A stretch of DNA of 64,000 nt from Bradyrhizobium xenonodulans (GCF_027594865.1 NZ_CP089391.1:2386501-2450500), one strand, 5' to 3'; counted from the stretch's first letter, positions 19,710 to 29,914 are shown. Notes: a model not told the origin generated them from the sequence alone. Made by a program: numbers and translations.

Positions 19710-20942
19710 ATGGACTTTCAACACTCCGCCCGTTCGCTGGAGCTCCAGGATCGCGTCCGCCAGTTCATGCGTACCCATGTCGAGCCGGTCGAGGAGCTCT
19801 ATTACGAGCAGGTCAAGCCGGAAGCCTCACGTTACAAGACGCCGCAGATCCTCCAGGACCTGAAGCGGCTGGCGCGCGAGCAGGGGCTCTGGAACCTGTT
19901 CCTGTCCGGTAAGCACGGCCAAGACCTCAACAACGCTGGCCTGACCAATCTCGAATACGCCCCCGTGAAGGAGATCATGGGCCGCATCCTCTGGGCACCG
20001 GAGGTCTTCAACTGTTCGGCGCCTGACGTCGGCAACATGGAGGTGCTCGCAAATTACGGCACCAAGGCGCAGCAGGAGCGCTGGCTGACGCCGCTCTTGG
20101 AGGGGCGCATCCGCTCCGGCTTCTCGATGACCGAGCCGCAGGTCGCCTCCAGCGACGCCACCAACATCCAGTGCGCGATCACGCGCGACGGCGGCGATTA
20201 CGTCATCAACGGGCGAAAGTGGTTCACGTCAGGCGCGATGAACGAGGATTGCGAGATCCTGATCGTGATGGGCAAGACCGCGCCCGACGAGCCCGATCGC
20301 CATCGCCAGCAATCCATGATCCTGGTGCCGAGAAACACGCCCGGCGTGCGCATCGTCCGCGACATGCTCACTTACGGCTATGACGACGCGCCGGCCGGCC
20401 ATCCCGAGATCGTCTACGAGAACGTCCGCGTGCCGGCCGAAAACATGCTGCTCGGCGAGGGGCGCGGCTTCGAGATCGCGCAGGGCCGGCTCGGTCCCGG
20501 CCGCATCCATCATTGCATGCGGCTGATCGGCTGCGCCCAGCACGCACTGGAATTGATGTGCCAGCGGTCGGTCTCCCGCACGGCCTTCGGCAAGCCGCTA
20601 GCCGAGCAAGGCTCGGTGCGCGAGGACATCGCAAACTCCTTCTGCGAGATCGCGCAGGCGCGGCTGCTCACACTGCAAGCCGCCGACAAGATGGACCGCG
20701 AGGGCAACAAGGCCGCGCGCGATCTGATCGCGGCGGCCAAGATCGTGGTGCCCGGCATGGCCGCCCGAATCATCGACCGCGCCATTCAGATCCATGGCGC
20801 CGCCGGCGTCTCGCAGGATACGTTCCTCGCGCGCGCCTACGTCTACGCCCGCTTCATCCGCATCGGCGACGGCCCGGACCAGGTGCACCTTGCCGCCGTC
20901 GGCAAGGAGCTGATCAAGCGGGGCGGGGTGATGACGGGGTAG
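19710..20942 (+). CDS. Acyl-CoA dehydrogenase family protein
   Basis: This 410-residue flavoprotein has the acyl-CoA dehydrogenase layout: an alpha-helical N-domain, a central [17 protein letters not shown] flavin/substrate segment, and the C-terminal helical domain with [11 protein letters not shown] and the [13 protein letters not shown] signature. It would oxidise an acyl-CoA to the enoyl form and pass electrons to ETF. The long N-terminus and overall length resemble the ACAD10/11-like bacterial group. The ATG at 19710 follows AACAGGAGACC, a good ribosome-binding site. The acyl substrate is not predictable. Confidence 0.9.
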   Translation: MDFQHSARSLELQDRVRQFMRTHVEPVEELYYEQVKPEASRYKTPQILQDLKRLAREQGLWNLFLSGKHGQDLNNAGLTNLEYAPVKEIMGRILWAPEVFNCSAPDVGNMEVLANYGTKAQQERWLTPLLEGRIRSGFSMTEPQVASSDATNIQCAITRDGGDYVINGRKWFTSGAMNEDCEILIVMGKTAPDEPDRHRQQSMILVPRNTPGVRIVRDMLTYGYDDAPAGHPEIVYENVRVPAENMLLGEGRGFEIAQGRLGPGRIHHCMRLIGCAQHALELMCQRSVSRTAFGKPLAEQGSVREDIANSFCEIAQARLLTLQAADKMDREGNKAARDLIAAAKIVVPGMAARIIDRAIQIHGAAGVSQDTFLARAYVYARFIRIGDGPDQVHLAAVGKELIKRGGVMTG

Positions 20943-21153
20943 GCGTCGCGCCGGTCCCTTGGATGCCCGGCAGGCCGTGGGTAGTCCGGCCCGGCGCCTC
21001 TGCCCTTAAGGCCATGAAACGGTATGGTTAACGGTATTGTTTCGGCCGATGACGGGATCGTTTCAGATCATTGTAGCGCAATAGTAACTACTCCCGATTG
21101 AAAGTAGCGCCTGGAGAGAGGGCCTTCCGGGCCTCGCAAGAGGCGGCCGCGCC

Positions 21154-22644
21154 ATGGACATGCCGGGAAATACTGTCAGCATGAGCCAGCGTTGGATGAT
21201 CGTGGCCGCGATCCTCCTGACGGCCTTGCTCGTCCAAATCCCCGTCGTCCTGAACGCGGATCTGGGTTGCCTGCTCACTGAAGGCGAGAGGGTTCTGGAC
21301 GGCGGCAAGCTCGGCGTCGATGTCTTCGAGCTGAATCCGCCGCTGTCGGTCTATCTGTACATGCCGGCATCGATGCTGGCGCGCGTCACCGGTCTTTCGC
21401 CCGAGATCATCGTGATCATCCTGGTGATGATCGAGATCGTCGGTGCGCTTCTCGTGATCGATCGCGCCGCCGCGGTGGCAGGGCTGGGCGCGCGTGAGAG
21501 GCGCATTTCAACGAGCGTGCTCGCGCTCCTGTTCGCCATTCTTCCGACCGCGGTATTCGGACAGCGTGAACACATCGCCGTCATCGCGATGACCCCCTTT
21601 GTCGCCGTCACGGCGATCCGCTGGCGCGGCCTTGCGCCCGGGCGCGTTGCGATCCTGGCTGGCCTGGGGGCCGGGCTCGCCATGAGCATCAAGCCTCAGC
21701 TTGCGCTCGTCGTCGGTCTTCCGATCATCCTTGCCGCCTTCCGCCAACGCTCACTCCGGCCCTTGTTCGCCCCCGAGTCGTGGGCGGCCGCTGCCATCGT
21801 CGTCGGCTACGGAGCGATGCTCGCCATCGTCTTTCCGGATTATCTCTTCACCTATGCCCCGATGGTCACGGCCGTCTATGTGCCGTTGCGGATGGATCTG
21901 GCCGGTCTGCTTCCTTTCCCGCTCGTCGTGCTGATGGCCTCCGTTGCGTTTCTGCGCCTGGTGGCTCCGCAGGATCTGAAGATGGGAGGGCACGCAACAC
22001 CGTGGCTGGCCGCGGCGGTCGGCGGCGCCGTGAGTTTCGTTCTTCAGGGCAAGGGCTGGACCTATACGGCGTTTGCGCTGTGCCTGTTCGCGGTCGCGGC
22101 ACCGATGCTGCATGCTCGCGCAAGGACGCTGCGGGTGCCGGTCATGATCGGCGGCTTTGCGGCCGTTGCATTCATCGCGTTTTGCCTGTCGCTGCCGATC
22201 AGCGCGTTTCCGCCGCTGGAGGGGCGCATCCTCGCGCTGGCAAAGAATCCGCGGCTGATCACGATCGGCGACCACGTCGCTCTGGGGCATCCGCTCGTGC
22301 GTCAGATCAACGGGACCTGGGTCGGCAATACCTGTGTCCAACTGCTGGCGGCCGGCGCGATGGTGCGCCAGAACAGCGCGCAGCTGGCTGAGGGCGAGCA
22401 GGCAAAGCTGGACAACATCATCAATTTCGAGCGGCGGCAGTTGCTGGCGGATGTGCGCAGCGGCCGCCCGAACGTGATTCTCGTCGACAGCTATCTGCTG
22501 AGCACGGTCCCGTTCGATTGGCTGGCCTGGGCCAATTCCGATCCCGAGCTCCGGAAAGAGCTGAGCCGCTATCGCGAAGTCGCGGAAATCGGCCGCGTCC
22601 GGATCTTCTTCGATCAATCCAGCGCGGATCTTCGTTCGCACTAG
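21154..22644 (+). CDS. Polytopic membrane protein, possible GT-C-type glycosyltransferase
   Basis: This 496-residue protein has about ten hydrophobic segments. After the first one is a loop with a run of acidic and aromatic residues (LTEGERVLDGGKLGVDVFE, then LNPPLSVYLY). This resembles the first external loop of GT-C glycosyltransferases such as PMT/ArnT-type enzymes. The C-terminal roughly 130 residues form a soluble tail. The family is not firmly recognised, so the function is a suggestion. The gene stands alone and its last 4 bases overlap the end of the convergent LysR gene. GGAGAGAGG lies about 35 bp before the ATG, so an internal ATG at 21181 is possible. Confidence 0.6.
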   Translation: MDMPGNTVSMSQRWMIVAAILLTALLVQIPVVLNADLGCLLTEGERVLDGGKLGVDVFELNPPLSVYLYMPASMLARVTGLSPEIIVIILVMIEIVGALLVIDRAAAVAGLGARERRISTSVLALLFAILPTAVFGQREHIAVIAMTPFVAVTAIRWRGLAPGRVAILAGLGAGLAMSIKPQLALVVGLPIILAAFRQRSLRPLFAPESWAAAAIVVGYGAMLAIVFPDYLFTYAPMVTAVYVPLRMDLAGLLPFPLVVLMASVAFLRLVAPQDLKMGGHATPWLAAAVGGAVSFVLQGKGWTYTAFALCLFAVAAPMLHARARTLRVPVMIGGFAAVAFIAFCLSLPISAFPPLEGRILALAKNPRLITIGDHVALGHPLVRQINGTWVGNTCVQLLAAGAMVRQNSAQLAEGEQAKLDNIINFERRQLLADVRSGRPNVILVDSYLLSTVPFDWLAWANSDPELRKELSRYREVAEIGRVRIFFDQSSADLRSH

Positions 22645-23558
22645 CCGCGTTTTCGTTGCGTTTCGTGATGGCGGAGCGCATCGACGATCACCTTGAACGC
22701 CGCCGAGTTCTGCCGCGAGGTGGGAAAATAGATATAGTAGCCGTTGAATTTCGGCGACCAGTCGTCAAGCACGACAACGAGCTCACCCGACCGGACCTGC
22801 TGTGAGACCATGTCTTCAGGGACATAGGCGATGCCGAAGCCTTTCACGGCGGCATCGATCATCGCACGCGAGTCGTTGAAGGTCATTTGCCCCTCGACGC
22901 GCACCCGCAGGTCAGGGCCATTCTTGGCGAACTCCCATACGTAATGACCGCCAGCCGCCAGGCGCCGCTTGATGCAGATGTGCTTGACGAGATCTTGCGG
23001 GTGCTTCGGTCTGGGATGCTCCTTCAGATACGCGGGCGAGGCCACCGCGACGAGCCGCCAATCCGGGCCTATGCGCACCGCGATCATGTCCTTCTCGACG
23101 CTCTCGCCGAGTCGGATGCCCGCATCGAAGCCGTCTTCGACGATGTTGCGGAAACCCGTGTCGAGGCTGAACTCGACCTTGATGTCAGGGTATGTCTTCA
23201 GGACCGGCGCCAGCTTCGGCCAGACGGCTTTTTCCAGGGCGTGATCCGAGAGCGTGATCCGGATGGTGCCCGACGGCTTGTCGCGCAGCGACATCAGCGC
23301 CGCGATGTCGCGTTCGATCTCCTCGATGCGGGGCGCAACCGATTGCAAGAGCCGTTCGCCCGCCTGGGTCAGGCCGACGCTTCGGGTCGTGCGCGTGAGC
23401 AGCCGCAGGCCCATCTGCGATTCCAGCCGCTTGATCGTATGGCTGAGCGTCGACTGCACGACGCCGAGCTTCGCGGCGGCCTTGGTGAAGCTGCGCTCGC
23501 GGGCGACCGCCACGAAAGCCAGCAGATCGTTGAAATCCTGGGCCGCCATGGCCGGCAC
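22641..23558 (-). CDS. LysR-family transcriptional regulator
   Basis: This 305-residue regulator has an N-terminal winged helix-turn-helix (LLAFVAVARERSFTKAAAKL, then GVVQSTLSHTIKRLE) and a periplasmic-binding-like effector domain. It is divergently oriented from the MFS/cupin/alcohol dehydrogenase/SDR operon, the classic arrangement for a LysR regulator of that operon. Candidate binding sites lie in the 122-bp gap between them. A start at the internal ATG at 23549 is equally likely. The effector is unknown. Confidence 0.9.
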   Translation of the reverse strand: MPAMAAQDFNDLLAFVAVARERSFTKAAAKLGVVQSTLSHTIKRLESQMGLRLLTRTTRSVGLTQAGERLLQSVAPRIEEIERDIAALMSLRDKPSGTIRITLSDHALEKAVWPKLAPVLKTYPDIKVEFSLDTGFRNIVEDGFDAGIRLGESVEKDMIAVRIGPDWRLVAVASPAYLKEHPRPKHPQDLVKHICIKRRLAAGGHYVWEFAKNGPDLRVRVEGQMTFNDSRAMIDAAVKGFGIAYVPEDMVSQQVRSGELVVVLDDWSPKFNGYYIYFPTSRQNSAAFKVIVDALRHHETQRKRG

Positions 23559-23569
23559 TATTCATGGCC

Positions 23570-23605
23570 TGCATCGATTAATGCAAGCAAATTATAGCGG
23601 CTAAT
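23570..23605. promoter_or_regulatory. Candidate LysR binding sites between divergent genes
   Basis: TGCAT-N6-ATGCA lies at 23570-23585 and ATTA-N7-TAAT at 23591-23605. The second holds the T-N11-A core of LysR boxes. Both lie just upstream of the LysR gene and before the MFS gene. Binding is inferred from position and symmetry only. Confidence 0.4.
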
Positions 23606-23680
23606 CGAACGCCGCCAAGGGCTCTATGTGTTGCCGTGAACGGGCGCCGCTTTGGGCGCTACGTGACGTATGGATTCCCG

Positions 23681-24907
23681 ATGGACGCCAGAGCCGATCA
23701 AGAAGCAATGCAACCGGCGGCATGGAGCGCGGTTTTCGCGGTGTCCCTTTGCGCCGCGATGCTCGTTGCATCCGAATGGATGCCCGTAAGCCTGCTCACG
23801 CCGATCGCGGACAGCCTCCAGCTGACGGAGGGACAGGCCGGGCAAGCCATCTCCGTGTCCGGCCTCTTCGCCATCCTCACCAGTCTTTTCATCTCGGCTG
23901 CGACGCGCGGAGTTGATCGCCGGACCGTCCTGCTGTGGCTGACCGGGGTCACGCTGGTCTCCGGCATCATCGTGGCCTTCGCGCCCAACTACCCGATTTT
24001 CATGGCCGGGCGTGCTCTCGTCGGCATGGCTGTCGGCGGTTTCTGGTCGATGTCGGCCGCGACGATGATCCGCATCGTGCCGGCGAGGGACTTGTCGCGC
24101 GCGCTGGCGGTTCTCAATGGCGGCAATGCCCTTGCAACGACAATTGCAGCGCCGCTCGGCAGCTTCCTCGGCCAGTACATCGGCTGGCGCGGTGCGTTCT
24201 TTTGCGTCGTGCCGATTGCCGCGCTGACCCTGCTTTGGCAATTCGTCACGCTGCCCGGGATGCCGAGCCAGGAGCGGGCAAGTGCGGCGGCGGCATTCAA
24301 GGTCCTGCGCCGGTCGGACGTGCCCTATGGCATGATCGCCGCGGCGTTGTTCTTCCTCGGCCAATTCGCACTCTTCACGTATCTGCGGCCCTTCTTCGAG
24401 ACGGTGACGCGCGTCGACGTCACGACCATCTCGGTCCTGCTGCTCGTGATGGGTGTGGCCGGCCTTGTCGGCACGACCCTTATCGGGTTCGTCGTTCGCG
24501 ATCGCCTCTATGCCTCTCTCGTTGTCATGCCGTTTGTGATGGCCGTCGTGGCGGTCGCATTGACGGCTTACGGTTCCTCGCTCGGTGCAACTGCGGCGCT
24601 GACGTTCCTGTGGGGCTTCGTCGGCACGGCGGCTCCGGTCGGCTGGTGGAAGTGGCTCAGCGTGGCATTGCCCGACGACGCGGAAGCAGGCGGCGGCCTG
24701 ATGGTCGCGGTGATCCAGCTCGCGATCACGATCGGCGCGGCGGGCGGCGGCGTGCTGTTCGACCATAGCGGCTACCGGGCCACCTTCCTGTTCAGCGCCA
24801 TCATCCTCGCGCTCTCGTCTTCAGTCATTTTCATCGCAGCTCTTCGTCGCAGGGCAAGAGCTGACGCGCAATGCGCAGCCTGTGTGCCGGCAAGCCCGGC
24901 CCCGTAG
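23681..24907 (+). CDS. MFS transporter, sugar/drug efflux (AraJ/PbuE-like DHA1 type)
   Basis: This 408-residue protein has about twelve hydrophobic segments. It shows features of the DHA1 family of major-facilitator efflux pumps, such as [15 protein letters not shown] after helix 1 and the [15 protein letters not shown] segment. It would export a small solute with proton antiport. The ATG at 23681 is chosen; a GTG at 23636 would add 15 unconvincing residues. It heads a probable operon with the cupin, dehydrogenase and SDR genes. The substrate is unknown. Confidence 0.85.
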   Translation: MDARADQEAMQPAAWSAVFAVSLCAAMLVASEWMPVSLLTPIADSLQLTEGQAGQAISVSGLFAILTSLFISAATRGVDRRTVLLWLTGVTLVSGIIVAFAPNYPIFMAGRALVGMAVGGFWSMSAATMIRIVPARDLSRALAVLNGGNALATTIAAPLGSFLGQYIGWRGAFFCVVPIAALTLLWQFVTLPGMPSQERASAAAAFKVLRRSDVPYGMIAAALFFLGQFALFTYLRPFFETVTRVDVTTISVLLLVMGVAGLVGTTLIGFVVRDRLYASLVVMPFVMAVVAVALTAYGSSLGATAALTFLWGFVGTAAPVGWWKWLSVALPDDAEAGGGLMVAVIQLAITIGAAGGGVLFDHSGYRATFLFSAIILALSSSVIFIAALRRRARADAQCAACVPASPAP

Positions 24908-24948
24908 CGCAGCCTCGCTCGGGCAAAACCACATCAGGGACGCATGAC

Positions 24949-25443
24949 ATGCAAATCCGGCAGGCAGGCTCGCAACCGTCAGTCCAGGCTCCGGCAGAAT
25001 ATTTCACCGGCACGGTTCGTATCGATCCCTTGTTCCCTGCCATCGATCCGTCTCGCGTCGCCGGCAATCACGTCACCTTCGAGCCCGGCGCGCGCACGGC
25101 GTGGCACACGCATCCGTTTGGTCAGACACTCATCGTGACCTCAGGCTTCGGCCGCGTGCAGCGCTGGGGCGGACCGGTCGAAACCATCCGTCAGGGCGAC
25201 GTGGTGTCGTTCGAACCCGGCGAGAAGCACTGGCATGGCGCGTCTGCGACGTCCGCCATGAGCCATATCGCGATTCAGGAATCGCTCGACGGCAACCCGG
25301 TCACATGGATGGAACGGGTGACGGATGAGCAGTACAGCGCACCGCCCTCAAAGGAGCATGACAATGAAAGCAACCGTCCTGCACGGACCCGGCGATATCC
25401 GTTACGAAGGCGTCAACGATCCGAAGATCATTCACCCGACTGA
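24949..25443 (+). CDS. Cupin-domain protein with a C-terminus running into the next gene
   Basis: The first roughly 130 residues form a single cupin: metal ligands in [16 protein letters not shown] and [10 protein letters not shown], followed by [14 protein letters not shown], the usual end of this family. Such small cupins include manganese (R)-mandelonitrile lyase-like proteins and carboxymuconolactone-associated cupins. The expected stop is absent. The frame continues for about 30 charged, arginine-rich residues through the first 80 bases of the alcohol dehydrogenase gene in another frame. The ATG at 24949 matches the family start ([11 protein letters not shown]). The enzymatic reaction is unproven. 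Confidence 0.8.
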   Translation: MQIRQAGSQPSVQAPAEYFTGTVRIDPLFPAIDPSRVAGNHVTFEPGARTAWHTHPFGQTLIVTSGFGRVQRWGGPVETIRQGDVVSFEPGEKHWHGASATSAMSHIAIQESLDGNPVTWMERVTDEQYSAPPSKEHDNESNRPARTRRYPLRRRQRSEDHSPD

Positions 25444-26380
25444 CGCCATCATCAAGCTGTCGGCAACCTGCATTTGCGGCTCCGATCTCTGGCCTTATCG
25501 TGGGCTACAGCCGCAGGAAGGCCCCGCGCATATGGGCCACGAATATTGCGGCGTCGTGGTCGAAGTCGGCAGCGCGGTGCGGACCGTCAAGCCCGGCCAG
25601 TTCGTGGTCGGCTCGTTCTGCCTCTCGGACAACACCTGCCCGCATTGCAAGTTCGGCTTCCAGTCCTCGTGTGAGCAGCGCGAGTTCATGTCGGGCGCGC
25701 AGGCGCCTTACGCCCGTGTTCCTCTCGCGGACGGCACGCTGGTCGCGACCAGGGAGATGCCGCCGAGCGATCTCATCCCGCATCTGCTCGCCACCTCCGA
25801 CGTGCTCGGAACCGGCTGGTACGCGGCCGATGCTGCGAACGTGAAGCAAGGCTCCGTGGTCGCGGTGGTCGGCGACGGCGCGGTCGGCCTCATGGGCGTG
25901 CTGGCGGCGAAGGAAATGGGCGCCTCCCGCATCATCGCCATGAGCCGCCACAAGACGCGGCAGGATCTGGCCAGAGAGTTCGGCGCGACCGACATCGTCG
26001 TCGAGCGCGGCGCAGAAGGCATCGCGCGCGTCAAGGATCTGACCCGCGGCGCCGGCGCGGACTCGGTGCTCGAATGCGTCGGCACGCAGGAAGCGATGTC
26101 GCAAGCGCTCGAATGCGCGCGCCCGGGCGGCAGCATCGGCTATGTCGGCGTCCCCCATGGCGTGAGCTTCGATGGCCAGGCCTTGTTCTTCGGACAGCGG
26201 CGCATGATGGGCGGTCCGGCGCCGGTGCGGCGGTTCCTGCCCGATCTGATGGACCGGGTGCTCAATGGACGGATACAGCCGGGCAAGGTGTTCGATCTCA
26301 CGCTGCCGATCGACCAGGTCGCCGAAGGCTACAGGGCGATGGACCAGCGCCGCGCGATCAAGACGCTGCTGACGGTGTGA
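25364..26380 (+). CDS. Zinc-dependent alcohol dehydrogenase family protein
   Basis: This 338-residue MDR-superfamily enzyme has catalytic zinc ligands in [10 protein letters not shown] and GHEYCG, and a Rossmann site [15 protein letters not shown]. In the structural-zinc loop the Cys spacing C-x2-C-x7-C is present ([12 protein letters not shown]). The position of the usual first Cys is an Asp. The start at 25364 is favoured over the ATG at 25358 because AAGGAG at 25351-25356 is then well spaced. It is likely to oxidise or reduce a small alcohol or aldehyde with NAD(P). It overlaps the cupin gene. Confidence 0.9.
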   Translation: MKATVLHGPGDIRYEGVNDPKIIHPTDAIIKLSATCICGSDLWPYRGLQPQEGPAHMGHEYCGVVVEVGSAVRTVKPGQFVVGSFCLSDNTCPHCKFGFQSSCEQREFMSGAQAPYARVPLADGTLVATREMPPSDLIPHLLATSDVLGTGWYAADAANVKQGSVVAVVGDGAVGLMGVLAAKEMGASRIIAMSRHKTRQDLAREFGATDIVVERGAEGIARVKDLTRGAGADSVLECVGTQEAMSQALECARPGGSIGYVGVPHGVSFDGQALFFGQRRMMGGPAPVRRFLPDLMDRVLNGRIQPGKVFDLTLPIDQVAEGYRAMDQRRAIKTLLTV

Positions 26381-26415
26381 CGGGGCAGGGTGCTGTTACT
26401 AAACGAGATCATGAC

Positions 26416-27180
26416 ATGAACATTTCATTCGAAGGCAAGGTCGCTCTGGTGACCGGCGCAGCGTCCGGTCTTGGTCTTGCAACCGCGAAAGCTTTCGCGG
26501 AATCGGGGGCGTCTGTCGCGCTCGCGGACTGGAGCGAGGATGCGGCGCGGGCGGCCGCCGACGAGCTCAGCTCTCGAGGTCACAAAGCGATCGGCATTCG
26601 TTGCGATGTGGCCGATGACGCCGAGGTCGAGGGCATGGTCTCAAGGACGCTCGAAACTTTCGGTCGTCTCGATGCCGCCTACAATAATGCCGGCGTCCAG
26701 AATGTGCTCGCAGAGACGGCTGACACCGCCCGCGAGGATTATGACCGTGTCATGGGGGTCAATCTGCGTGGCGTATGGAGCTGCATGAAGTTCGAATTGC
26801 AGCAGATGCGCAAGCAGGGCAGCGGCGCCATCGTCAATTGCTCGTCTCTCGGCGGTCTTGTCGGAGGTGCAGAACGCGGGATCTATCACGCCGCCAAGCA
26901 CGGTGTTCTTGGCTTCACCAAAAGCGCAGCGCTCGAATATGGAGCGCGCGGCATCCGCGTCAATGCCATTTGCCCGGGATTGATATGGACCCCGATGGTG
27001 GACCGGATGGTGGCCGACGGGCAAGGCGATGCGCTCAAGGCCATGGAAGCAAGCATTCCGTTGCGGCGTGTCGGACGCCCCGAGGAAATCGCGAATGCGG
27101 TTCTGTGGCTATGCAGCGACGCTGCGAGCTATGTGACCGGCCAGTCCATCTCGGTGGACGGCGGCTTCGTCATGCGTTGA
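26416..27180 (+). CDS. SDR-family oxidoreductase
   Basis: This 254-residue classical short-chain dehydrogenase has the cofactor motif TGAASGLGLA, the NNAG segment (YNNAGVQN), catalytic Ser in NCSSLGG and YxxxK in IYHAAKHG. The C-terminus (GQSISVDGGFVMR) is typical of complete members. An Asp near residue 35 (ADWSE) suggests NAD preference. It is the last gene of the MFS-cupin-dehydrogenase operon, 35 bp after the dehydrogenase. Together the set looks like a small detoxification or catabolic pathway with an exporter. Confidence 0.92.
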   Translation: MNISFEGKVALVTGAASGLGLATAKAFAESGASVALADWSEDAARAAADELSSRGHKAIGIRCDVADDAEVEGMVSRTLETFGRLDAAYNNAGVQNVLAETADTAREDYDRVMGVNLRGVWSCMKFELQQMRKQGSGAIVNCSSLGGLVGGAERGIYHAAKHGVLGFTKSAALEYGARGIRVNAICPGLIWTPMVDRMVADGQGDALKAMEASIPLRRVGRPEEIANAVLWLCSDAASYVTGQSISVDGGFVMR

Positions 27181-27294
27181 CGGAGGCGCCCGAAGCGACA
27201 TTTTGTCGACTCCGCCCCGTCATCATCCGTTCAAGATCGGTTGTTAATTTGCGACTCGACGATTGGTTCGCCGGATGTACGCGGGCTGTATCGC

Positions 27295-27323
27295 AAGCCT
27301 CGGCCCCCAAGCCGGGGCTTTTC
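27295..27323 (+). terminator. Probable intrinsic terminator after the SDR operon
   Basis: AAGCCTCGGC pairs with GCCGGGGCTT (one G-T pair) around a short C/A loop and is followed by TT. It lies 115 bp after the SDR stop. Confidence 0.5.
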
Positions 27324-27376
27324 GCGTGGCATCGCGGGACGAGCCGCGGGAATGCGGAAGCTGGCCCGAGCGGGGT

Positions 27377-28894
27377 TCAACCCGGCGGGATGTCGTCGAG
27401 CGGCCAGATGGGACGGCGGACTTTTCGATAGGACAGCTTGGTGTGATCGTTGGTGGCGAGGCCGCCGCTGTCGGCCAGGATCACCTCCTTGGCCATGGGC
27501 CCGAAGGCAGCCCGGAAATGGTGCGCAGACTTGACTGCGACGATCCGAAATTGAGCCGGCTCTGCTCCGAGAATTCGGAACATTTCCTGATCGTAGGTCT
27601 GCAGCGTGTTGGTCGAAATCGCGATGGAGATGCCGTTGACCTCGAGCAGGGCCGTGGGCCCGAGCGTCATGGGCTGACCGGCATTCATCGGCCCCTCGCA
27701 TACGAAGGCGCCGTCCGACAGGCCGCTCACCCGCCCGGTCAGCGTGAGCGGAGGTCCGTAGCTGGCGGGATGGCGCTTGGCACCGACCACCACATCCAGG
27801 TTGGCCCCAAGGCCGGCGGCATGGCAGCGGGCCGCGGCTTCGGGGTCGCCGAGGACGCCGAAGAGCACGCCGCGGATTTCGGCCTGCAGCAGCGCCTCCA
27901 GCAGGCGGACACCATCGCCGTAGGCGCCCGAGCCCGGGTTGTCGCTGAAGTCGGCGATCACGAGAGGACGGGTATCGGCGACATCAGCTGCGGCTGCGGC
28001 GGCAAGCTTGGTTGCGGCCGGCAAGTCGAGCGGTGTGACGGTGACTTCGGCACGCCGGCGGACCATCTCGTCCTGGAGCGCGGCCGCGGCCTGCCGCGCG
28101 GCCGTCTCGGCGGCGTTGTGGGAGGCATCGTAGGTGACCTGGACGCTGGGGCCGACCTCGGCGATGTCCGAGCGGCTGAAGCCGGCGCAGACATCGACGG
28201 ACAAAAGGCCGGGCGTTTGCGCCTGCATGTCCGCGGCGCGCGCCAGCAGGTCGCTCATCACCCCGCCCTGGGTCCGTCCGTGATTGCATCCGTCGAGCAA
28301 GGCTCCCTGCAAGCGGAAGACTTTTGGGCGGGTCGTGCCGTCCATCGCCGATTGCAGCAGCTCAGCGGCGCGGAACGCCGTCTCGTATTGGTCGATGTGC
28401 GGATAGGTGCGGTAGGGCAGCATGATGTTGGCCAGCCGGCCCATGCGTTCGGTGACGTTGGCATGCAGATCGAGCGTCACCGCAATCGGGATGGTTTCGC
28501 CCAGACGCTTGCGCAATCCTTCGAGCAGCGCCCCTTCGGCGTCGTCGTCGGTCTCGGTCACCATCGCGCCGTGCAACGCGAGGATGACGCCGTCGAACGG
28601 CCCCGTTTCGCAGGCCGCGTAGACCAGGCGCTGCAATTCGGCCCAGCACTCGGCGGTCACCTTCCCGGATGGGGTGGCCGCGGCGGCGACCGGCTGCACC
28701 AGGGTCCAGCCGTAACGTTTGGCTGCGGCCAGATGTGCGGCGATCTCCATTCTGGTCTCGGCCAGCGCCGCGGCGATCTCGCCATCAAGCAGAAATAGCC
28801 GCTTGCGATAGTCCTCGAGCGTCGTCGGAACGATCGAGAACGTGTTGGTCTCGTGGGCGACCTGCGCCGAGAGAACGCGCCGCATCTGGCTCAT
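27377..28894 (-). CDS. M81-family metallopeptidase (MlrC-like)
   Basis: This 505-residue protein matches the MlrC/M81 family, named for microcystin-degradation gene mlrC. Conserved stretches are QVAHETNTFSI at the start, GVILALHGAMVTETDDD, TLDLHANVT and DFSDNPGSGAYGDG; their His and Asp residues are candidates for metal binding. The start at 28894 follows AAGAAGGAA on the minus strand. It is the last gene of a minus-strand set with the phosphatase-like and MarR genes. Most bacterial members are not linked to microcystin, and the natural substrate is unknown. Confidence 0.88.
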   Translation of the reverse strand: MSQMRRVLSAQVAHETNTFSIVPTTLEDYRKRLFLLDGEIAAALAETRMEIAAHLAAAKRYGWTLVQPVAAAATPSGKVTAECWAELQRLVYAACETGPFDGVILALHGAMVTETDDDAEGALLEGLRKRLGETIPIAVTLDLHANVTERMGRLANIMLPYRTYPHIDQYETAFRAAELLQSAMDGTTRPKVFRLQGALLDGCNHGRTQGGVMSDLLARAADMQAQTPGLLSVDVCAGFSRSDIAEVGPSVQVTYDASHNAAETAARQAAAALQDEMVRRRAEVTVTPLDLPAATKLAAAAAADVADTRPLVIADFSDNPGSGAYGDGVRLLEALLQAEIRGVLFGVLGDPEAAARCHAAGLGANLDVVVGAKRHPASYGPPLTLTGRVSGLSDGAFVCEGPMNAGQPMTLGPTALLEVNGISIAISTNTLQTYDQEMFRILGAEPAQFRIVAVKSAHHFRAAFGPMAKEVILADSGGLATNDHTKLSYRKVRRPIWPLDDIPPG

Positions 28895-28957
28895 GTGATT
28901 CCTTCTTGGTCTTGCCTTATACAATCTGACGAACGGTCATATGCAATGGGCTTGCCG

Positions 28958-29410
28958 CTATCGGTCGCGGATCTGCAGGCTTCCGATCAGCCGCCTGACC
29001 AGCTCATCAATCTTGCCGAGCGCCGTCGGCGCATCGAGATATTCGATATCGTCCACGTCCCAATATTCGACCCGATGGGCGACGCCGGCAAAGCGATGCG
29101 CGATCATGGGGCGATGCTCGGCATCCTTCAGCGCGACCACGAGCGCCGCCGCCGCAAAGTCGTCGACGGTGCAGAGCACGGGATGTCGCGTAGCGCCTCC
29201 CGGCGCGATGCCTTGCGCTTGCAGGGCCTCCAGCGTGTAGGGCGAGATCGGCCCCACGTTTTGAGGCGGGAGCTGTTCGGCGACGGCGCGCGAGAACGCG
29301 TGCCAGCCGAGCCCTTCGAGCCCGACGCGATGGTTGAAGATCTCCTCGGCATAGCGGCTTCGGTAATAATTGCCGGTGCAGAGAAACAGCACGCGATTGG
29401 TCTTGCTCAT
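28958..29410 (-). CDS. Low-molecular-weight protein-tyrosine-phosphatase-like protein
   Basis: This 150-residue protein starts with the P-loop CTGNYYRSR, which fits the C(X)5R phosphatase signature (Cys11, Arg17) in the N-terminal position used by low-molecular-weight tyrosine phosphatases and arsenate reductases. The usual downstream DP acid loop is not obvious; VEYWDVDDIEYLD near residue 115 may supply the acid. It lies 24 bp after the MarR gene and 63 bp before the M81 gene, so it probably belongs to the MarR-controlled transcript. The substrate is unknown. Confidence 0.72.
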   Translation of the reverse strand: MSKTNRVLFLCTGNYYRSRYAEEIFNHRVGLEGLGWHAFSRAVAEQLPPQNVGPISPYTLEALQAQGIAPGGATRHPVLCTVDDFAAAALVVALKDAEHRPMIAHRFAGVAHRVEYWDVDDIEYLDAPTALGKIDELVRRLIGSLQIRDR

Positions 29411-29434
29411 TAGGCGGCGCTTCCGTGATCGATC

Positions 29435-29914
29435 TCAGGCCGGGTCGCTTTGCGCGGTCATCGCATCTGCGAGCTTGCGCATCAAGCGCACCAGATCCTC
29501 GATATCGCGATCGTCCCAGCTTGCGAACATTCCCCCGACGATCCGTTCGCGCGCCCGGTCGACCGCATCCGTCATGGCCTTGCCATCAGCGGTGATGGTG
29601 GCTTCGCTGACGCGGCGATCCGCTTCGCTGGCGCGGCGCTCGACGAGGCCCAGAGTTTCCAGCTTCGCGACCTGCCGGCTCACCGTCGTGTAGTCCCGTC
29701 CCATGCGGTCGGCGAGGTCGACGACGCCGATCGGACCCCGCCGCTCGATGCCGACGAGCAGCGGAAACAGCGCGCGGTCGAGCGAGATGCCGGCCTCGCG
29801 GATCATCATCTCGTCGCCCTGCCGGCGGTTCATGACGCTGATGATGTCGACCAACGCTTCGTGAAGCGATCGCACCCGTTTTTTAATATGTGTATTTTGC
29901 ACTCTTCTTGACAT
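29435..29914 (-). CDS. MarR-family transcriptional regulator
   Basis: This 159-residue winged-helix regulator has recognition segment MGRDYTTVSRQVAKLE and wing residues ERRASEADRRVSEATIT. The start at 29914 gives a typical MarR length; longer frames upstream run into the divergent gene. It is divergent from a flavin monooxygenase gene with only 49 bp between the starts. An inverted pair of 18-bp sequences covers both ends of this gap, so it very likely represses both directions in response to a phenolic or similar ligand. One of the two sites is inside its own first codons. Confidence 0.9.
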   Translation of the reverse strand: MSRRVQNTHIKKRVRSLHEALVDIISVMNRRQGDEMMIREAGISLDRALFPLLVGIERRGPIGVVDLADRMGRDYTTVSRQVAKLETLGLVERRASEADRRVSEATITADGKAMTDAVDRARERIVGGMFASWDDRDIEDLVRLMRKLADAMTAQSDPA

